In this document: one piece after another, positions 29,256 through 32,039 of the stretch | How the letters are laid out: the number at the start of each line of letters is the position of its first letter | Numbering within the stretch: the first letter of the stretch is position 1 | NCBI GenBank assembly: GCA_041481445.1 | Contig: JBGPBV010000068.1 | Location: 1 to 32,039 of the forward strand | Direction of reading: 5' to 3' | Source of the DNA: AA29 sp041481445 | GTDB taxonomy: Bacteria; Acidobacteriota; Vicinamibacteria; Fen-336 | DNA: 32,039 nt | Program-made: the position numbers and the translations under genes | The notes under the pieces: model-generated | What the model saw: only the letters and a program-made list of their open reading frames with translations | What the model was told of the DNA's origin: nothing | Database searches by the model: none

Positions 29256-31364
29256 ATGCACCGTGGGCTCGCGCGAGGGATCGCCGCCTGTCTCGTCCTC
29301 GCGGCCAGCGCGCCGCGCCTGGCCGCCCAGGGCTCGCCGTTCGTGCCGGAGCCGGTCTACCGCGCGCTGGTGAACGAGCTCTCGGGCGACCGCGCCTTCG
29401 AGTACGACCGCCACCTGACCCATTTCCACCGTACGGCGGGCAGCCGCGATTTCTTCGCCGCCGCCGAATACATCCGCGGCGCGGCCGCGGAGGCCGGCCT
29501 CGAGGACGTGAAGCTGGTCCGGCAGAAGTGGAGCGGCCACGGCTGGTCCTGCCGCTCCGGCGAGGCCTGGCTGCTGGACCCGGAGATCAAGCTCGCCGCC
29601 TACGGCGACGTCGCGGTGTCGATCGCGGACTACAGCCGCACCACCCACGTCACCGCGGAGCTCGTGGACGTGGGCCCGGGCACCTCCGCGGACGACTACA
29701 AGGGCCGGGACGTGCGGGGCAAGATCGTGCTCGCCTCCGGCCCCGTGGCCACCGCCCATCGGGAGGCGGTCTGGAAGCACGGCGCGCTGGGCGTGCTCTC
29801 CCACGCCACGAGCCGCCCGGACGCCGTGGACGCCCCCGACCAGGTGGCCTGGGGCCGGCTGCCCTACGAGGCCCGCGACGTCGAGGGGGTCAAGGACGGC
29901 ACCCCCTCGACCTTCGCGGTCATGATCTCGCCGCGCCGCGGCCGCTGGCTGCAGAGGCTCTTCACCGGCCCGACCGCGCGCCCCCTCCAGGTCAAGGTCG
30001 AGATCGAAGCCGACTTTCCGGCGGCCGGGGAGCAGGCCTACGTCGAAGGCTGGATCAAGGGCACGGAGACCCGCGACCAGCAGGTCGTCCTCACCGCCCA
30101 CATCCAGGAGGAGATGACCTCCGCCAACGACGACGGGAGCGGGTGCGCGAACCTGCTGGAGATGGGGCGTGCGCTCACCCGCCTCATCCGCGAGGGCAAG
30201 CTGCCGCGGCCGCGCCGCGACCTCCGCTTCTGGTGGGTGAACGAGCTGGCCAGCCAGCCCCAGCTCTTCCGGGAGAACCCCCAGGAGCCGCGGCGCATGC
30301 TCGTGAACGTCAACCAGGACATGGTGGGGGCCCGGCAGAGCCTGGGCGGCCGCGTCCAGTACGCCTCCCGCCTGCCCTGGAGCCTGCCCCACGCCCTCGA
30401 CGACGTCATGGAGAGCGTCCTGACGATGGTGCGCGACGGCAACACGTCGCTGCTCACCCAGCGGGGGACGGCCCTGCCCCAGCCGTTCACGCGCGAGGTG
30501 GTGTCGGTGAAGGGCTCGCGCGAGCCCTTCCACGCGCGCATGGTCCCCTACTACGACTCCACCGACCATCACGCGTTCGTGGGCGCGCCCGTCTCCGTGC
30601 CCGGGACCAGCCTCACGAACTGGCCCGACGAGTTCATCCACTCCACGGGCGACGACCTCGACCAGGTGGACGCGACCCAGCTCGAGCGCAACGCCCTGGT
30701 GGCGTCGGCGGTGGCCTGGTACTTCGCGAGCGCGGGCGAGGAGGAGGCGCCCGCCCTGGCCGCCTACGTGGCCGCGCGCGGCCAGGCCCGCCTGGCCCAG
30801 GACGTGGCCACCGCGGTCGCCCACCTGGCGGAGGTCCCGCCCGCCGAGCGGCCGGCCGCCTTCCGCGCCGCGCGCCGCCTCGTCCGCCACGCCGGCGAGC
30901 GCGAGAAGGCGGCCCTCCTCTCCGTCCGCCGGCTGGCCCCCCACGGGCGGGGCGCCGACTACGTCGCGCAGGCCACCGAGCGCGTGGACGACGCCCTCGG
31001 CGCCGGCCTGCATACGGTCGAGCGCGCATGGACGGCGCTGACCGGACGGAACCTGCCCAACGTCGAGCCCACGCGCGACGAGCAGGCCATGGACGCCGTG
31101 GTCTACGTCCCGGTGGCCGACCTGCCGGCCTGGATCGACGCCATGGAGAAGGTGCGCCCCGTGGAAGGACTGCACCGGATGATGCAGTTCGAGACCTACA
31201 ACTTCGCGGACGGCAAGCGGAGCGCGTTCGAGGTGTACGAGGCGGTGGCGGCGGAGGCCCTGGCCGCCGGACCCTGGTACTACGGGACGGTGCAGCCGAG
31301 CGACGTCCACGAGGCCCTCGAGCGCGCGGCCCGCGCGGGCGCGTTCACGGTGCGAAAGAGGTAG
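29256..31364 (+). CDS. Exported M28-family metallopeptidase-like protein with PA domain
   Basis: This 702-residue protein has a signal peptide (hydrophobic IAACLVLAASA, LAAQG at the cleavage site). A PA-type protease-associated insertion (about 130-260, DVRGKIVLASG) precedes an M28 di-zinc domain: H282 in LTAHIQEE, D292 in SANDDGSG, E330 in WWVNELAS, D355 in NQDMVGA and H438 in STDHHAF. These match the five metal ligands. Where most M28 enzymes have a Glu-Glu pair (general base plus ligand), this has Asn-Glu, and the HxD of the first ligand site is HIQ. Some M28 subfamilies carry only one Glu here, so activity is uncertain. A C-terminal helical part (about 500-702) is unassigned. It probably cleaves peptides outside the cytoplasm. 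It is 24 nt after treS and converges with the gene at 31383. Confidence 0.85.
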   Translation: MHRGLARGIAACLVLAASAPRLAAQGSPFVPEPVYRALVNELSGDRAFEYDRHLTHFHRTAGSRDFFAAAEYIRGAAAEAGLEDVKLVRQKWSGHGWSCRSGEAWLLDPEIKLAAYGDVAVSIADYSRTTHVTAELVDVGPGTSADDYKGRDVRGKIVLASGPVATAHREAVWKHGALGVLSHATSRPDAVDAPDQVAWGRLPYEARDVEGVKDGTPSTFAVMISPRRGRWLQRLFTGPTARPLQVKVEIEADFPAAGEQAYVEGWIKGTETRDQQVVLTAHIQEEMTSANDDGSGCANLLEMGRALTRLIREGKLPRPRRDLRFWWVNELASQPQLFRENPQEPRRMLVNVNQDMVGARQSLGGRVQYASRLPWSLPHALDDVMESVLTMVRDGNTSLLTQRGTALPQPFTREVVSVKGSREPFHARMVPYYDSTDHHAFVGAPVSVPGTSLTNWPDEFIHSTGDDLDQVDATQLERNALVASAVAWYFASAGEEEAPALAAYVAARGQARLAQDVATAVAHLAEVPPAERPAAFRAARRLVRHAGEREKAALLSVRRLAPHGRGADYVAQATERVDDALGAGLHTVERAWTALTGRNLPNVEPTRDEQAMDAVVYVPVADLPAWIDAMEKVRPVEGLHRMMQFETYNFADGKRSAFEVYEAVAAEALAAGPWYYGTVQPSDVHEALERAARAGAFTVRKR

Positions 31365-31382
31365 CCGGACCCGCGGCCGCGG

Positions 31383-32039
31383 TCAGCGCGACGCGATCTG
31401 GCGGAGGAGGTCCTGGCGGTCCTCGCGCGCGATCGCGGTGAGGAGGACGCGCAGGCTGTCGAGCGACTCGTCGGTGAGGGTCTGCAGGTCCGACCGGATG
31501 GCCTCGATCTGGTCCCACTCGCGGTCGGCCTCCGCGCTGGCCTGGCCCAGGTTCTGGATGGACCGGAGCAGGAACCGCGTGGCCAGGCCGAAGCTGCGCC
31601 CGAGGATGTAGACCTTGAGCCGGTACCGCTCGGCCGCCGACACCAGGAACTGGTGCAGCATGCCGTTGAGGTAGGCGAGGCTGGACACCTGCACGAGGCG
31701 GAAGTCGCGCGGGCGCAGCGGGTGGACGGGAGCGATCGCGGAGACCATGCGCGAGAACGTGGCCATGGCCGCCAGCAGCCGCAGCATGTCCGGCGCGAAC
31801 TTCTCGATCACGCGGTAGCCGACGTCGAGGAGGCGCAGGGCCTCCTCGGTGGTGCCGAGCTGGCGATAGACCAGGGCGTGCTCGAACGACAGGTCGGCCA
31901 TGTCGATCTCGGTGCGCACGCGGTCTTCGATCGCCCCGTACACCTTCTCACCGCGCGGGGTGAGGAGCAGCTCCCAGTCGCGGCGGATGAGGCGCTCGTT
32001 CCGGCGGCCGATCAGGTAGAGCACGACCAGGCAGCTCAC
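31383..32039 (-). CDS. Uncharacterised helical protein, 5' end beyond the window
   Basis: At least 218 residues are seen. The codon at the window edge is GTG, but the true start probably lies outside, since the visible chain begins with a short hydrophobic run (CLVVLYLIG) that looks like the end of a membrane helix. The rest is almost entirely predicted amphipathic helix, with a TPR-like stretch (EHALVYRQLGTTEEALRLLD, about 53-72), a central region with many aromatic and basic residues, and a charged C-terminus. No family is recognised. The 3' end converges with the M28 gene over 18 bp, which include the 12-bp palindrome CCGCGGCCGCGG (31371-31382). Confidence 0.6.
   Translation of the reverse strand: MSCLVVLYLIGRRNERLIRRDWELLLTPRGEKVYGAIEDRVRTEIDMADLSFEHALVYRQLGTTEEALRLLDVGYRVIEKFAPDMLRLLAAMATFSRMVSAIAPVHPLRPRDFRLVQVSSLAYLNGMLHQFLVSAAERYRLKVYILGRSFGLATRFLLRSIQNLGQASAEADREWDQIEAIRSDLQTLTDESLDSLRVLLTAIAREDRQDLLRQIASR

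Noticed and set aside
31371..31382. The 12-bp palindrome CCGCGGCCGCGG between convergent stops, with a similar GGGCCGCGGCCGCGG near 1220-1233.
   Set aside because: There is no T-tract and no loop. It is simple CG-rich sequence, and the copy near 1220 lies in coding sequence. A bidirectional terminator role is possible but unsupported.

Overview
This is a gene-dense stretch of very GC-rich bacterial chromosome. Fifteen protein genes are supported and there is no gene-free stretch above about 250 bp. I see no tRNA, rRNA, CRISPR array, insertion sequence or phage gene. The gene content points most strongly to Acidobacteriota, by inference rather than from a marker gene: a TIGR02999-type ECF sigma factor next to two large Ser/Thr kinases with TolB-propeller or TolB/TPR C-termini, a DUF4097 protein, M1 and M28 exported peptidases, a secreted lamin-tail/NUC1 endonuclease, a YfhO-like membrane protein and a fused TreS-maltokinase. 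Another GC-rich soil phylum cannot be excluded.

Layout. 1-3.3 kb: an exported DUF4097 repeat protein (+) converges with two minus-strand genes of unknown function, one carrying two zinc ribbons. 3.5-6.2 kb: an exported M1 aminopeptidase (-), followed by the only convincing intrinsic terminator in the window. 6.3-16.4 kb (+): an 8-oxoguanine-deaminase-like amidohydrolase, a 1559-residue secreted DNA/RNA nuclease, a fused FAD/[2Fe-2S] subunit and a molybdopterin subunit of a xanthine-dehydrogenase-like enzyme. Together these could form a nucleic-acid scavenging and purine-oxidation set (inference). 16.3-18.5 kb (-): a YfhO-like polytopic membrane protein whose 3' end overlaps the molybdenum subunit gene.

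18.6-31.4 kb (+): five tightly spaced co-directional genes: ECF sigma factor, Ser/Thr kinase with TolB-like propeller, Ser/Thr kinase with a duplicated TolB-like/TPR module, TreS-maltokinase fusion, and exported M28-type peptidase. The first three are a signalling cassette joined by a 1-nt gap and a 4-nt GTGA overlap. The last two may be its outputs or simply neighbours. 31.4-32.0 kb (-): the 3' part of an unrecognised helical protein that runs off the window.

The most unusual observation is that the maltokinase half of the TreS fusion has lost three signature kinase residues (Lys to Arg, HGD to HGN, DFEGEP to FFEGEP) while the trehalose synthase triad is intact. This suggests an active TreS carrying a pseudokinase domain. 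Other points worth checking are the duplicated sensor module in the second kinase, the FAD-before-FeS fusion order, and a perfect 24-bp tandem duplication inside the nuclease domain.
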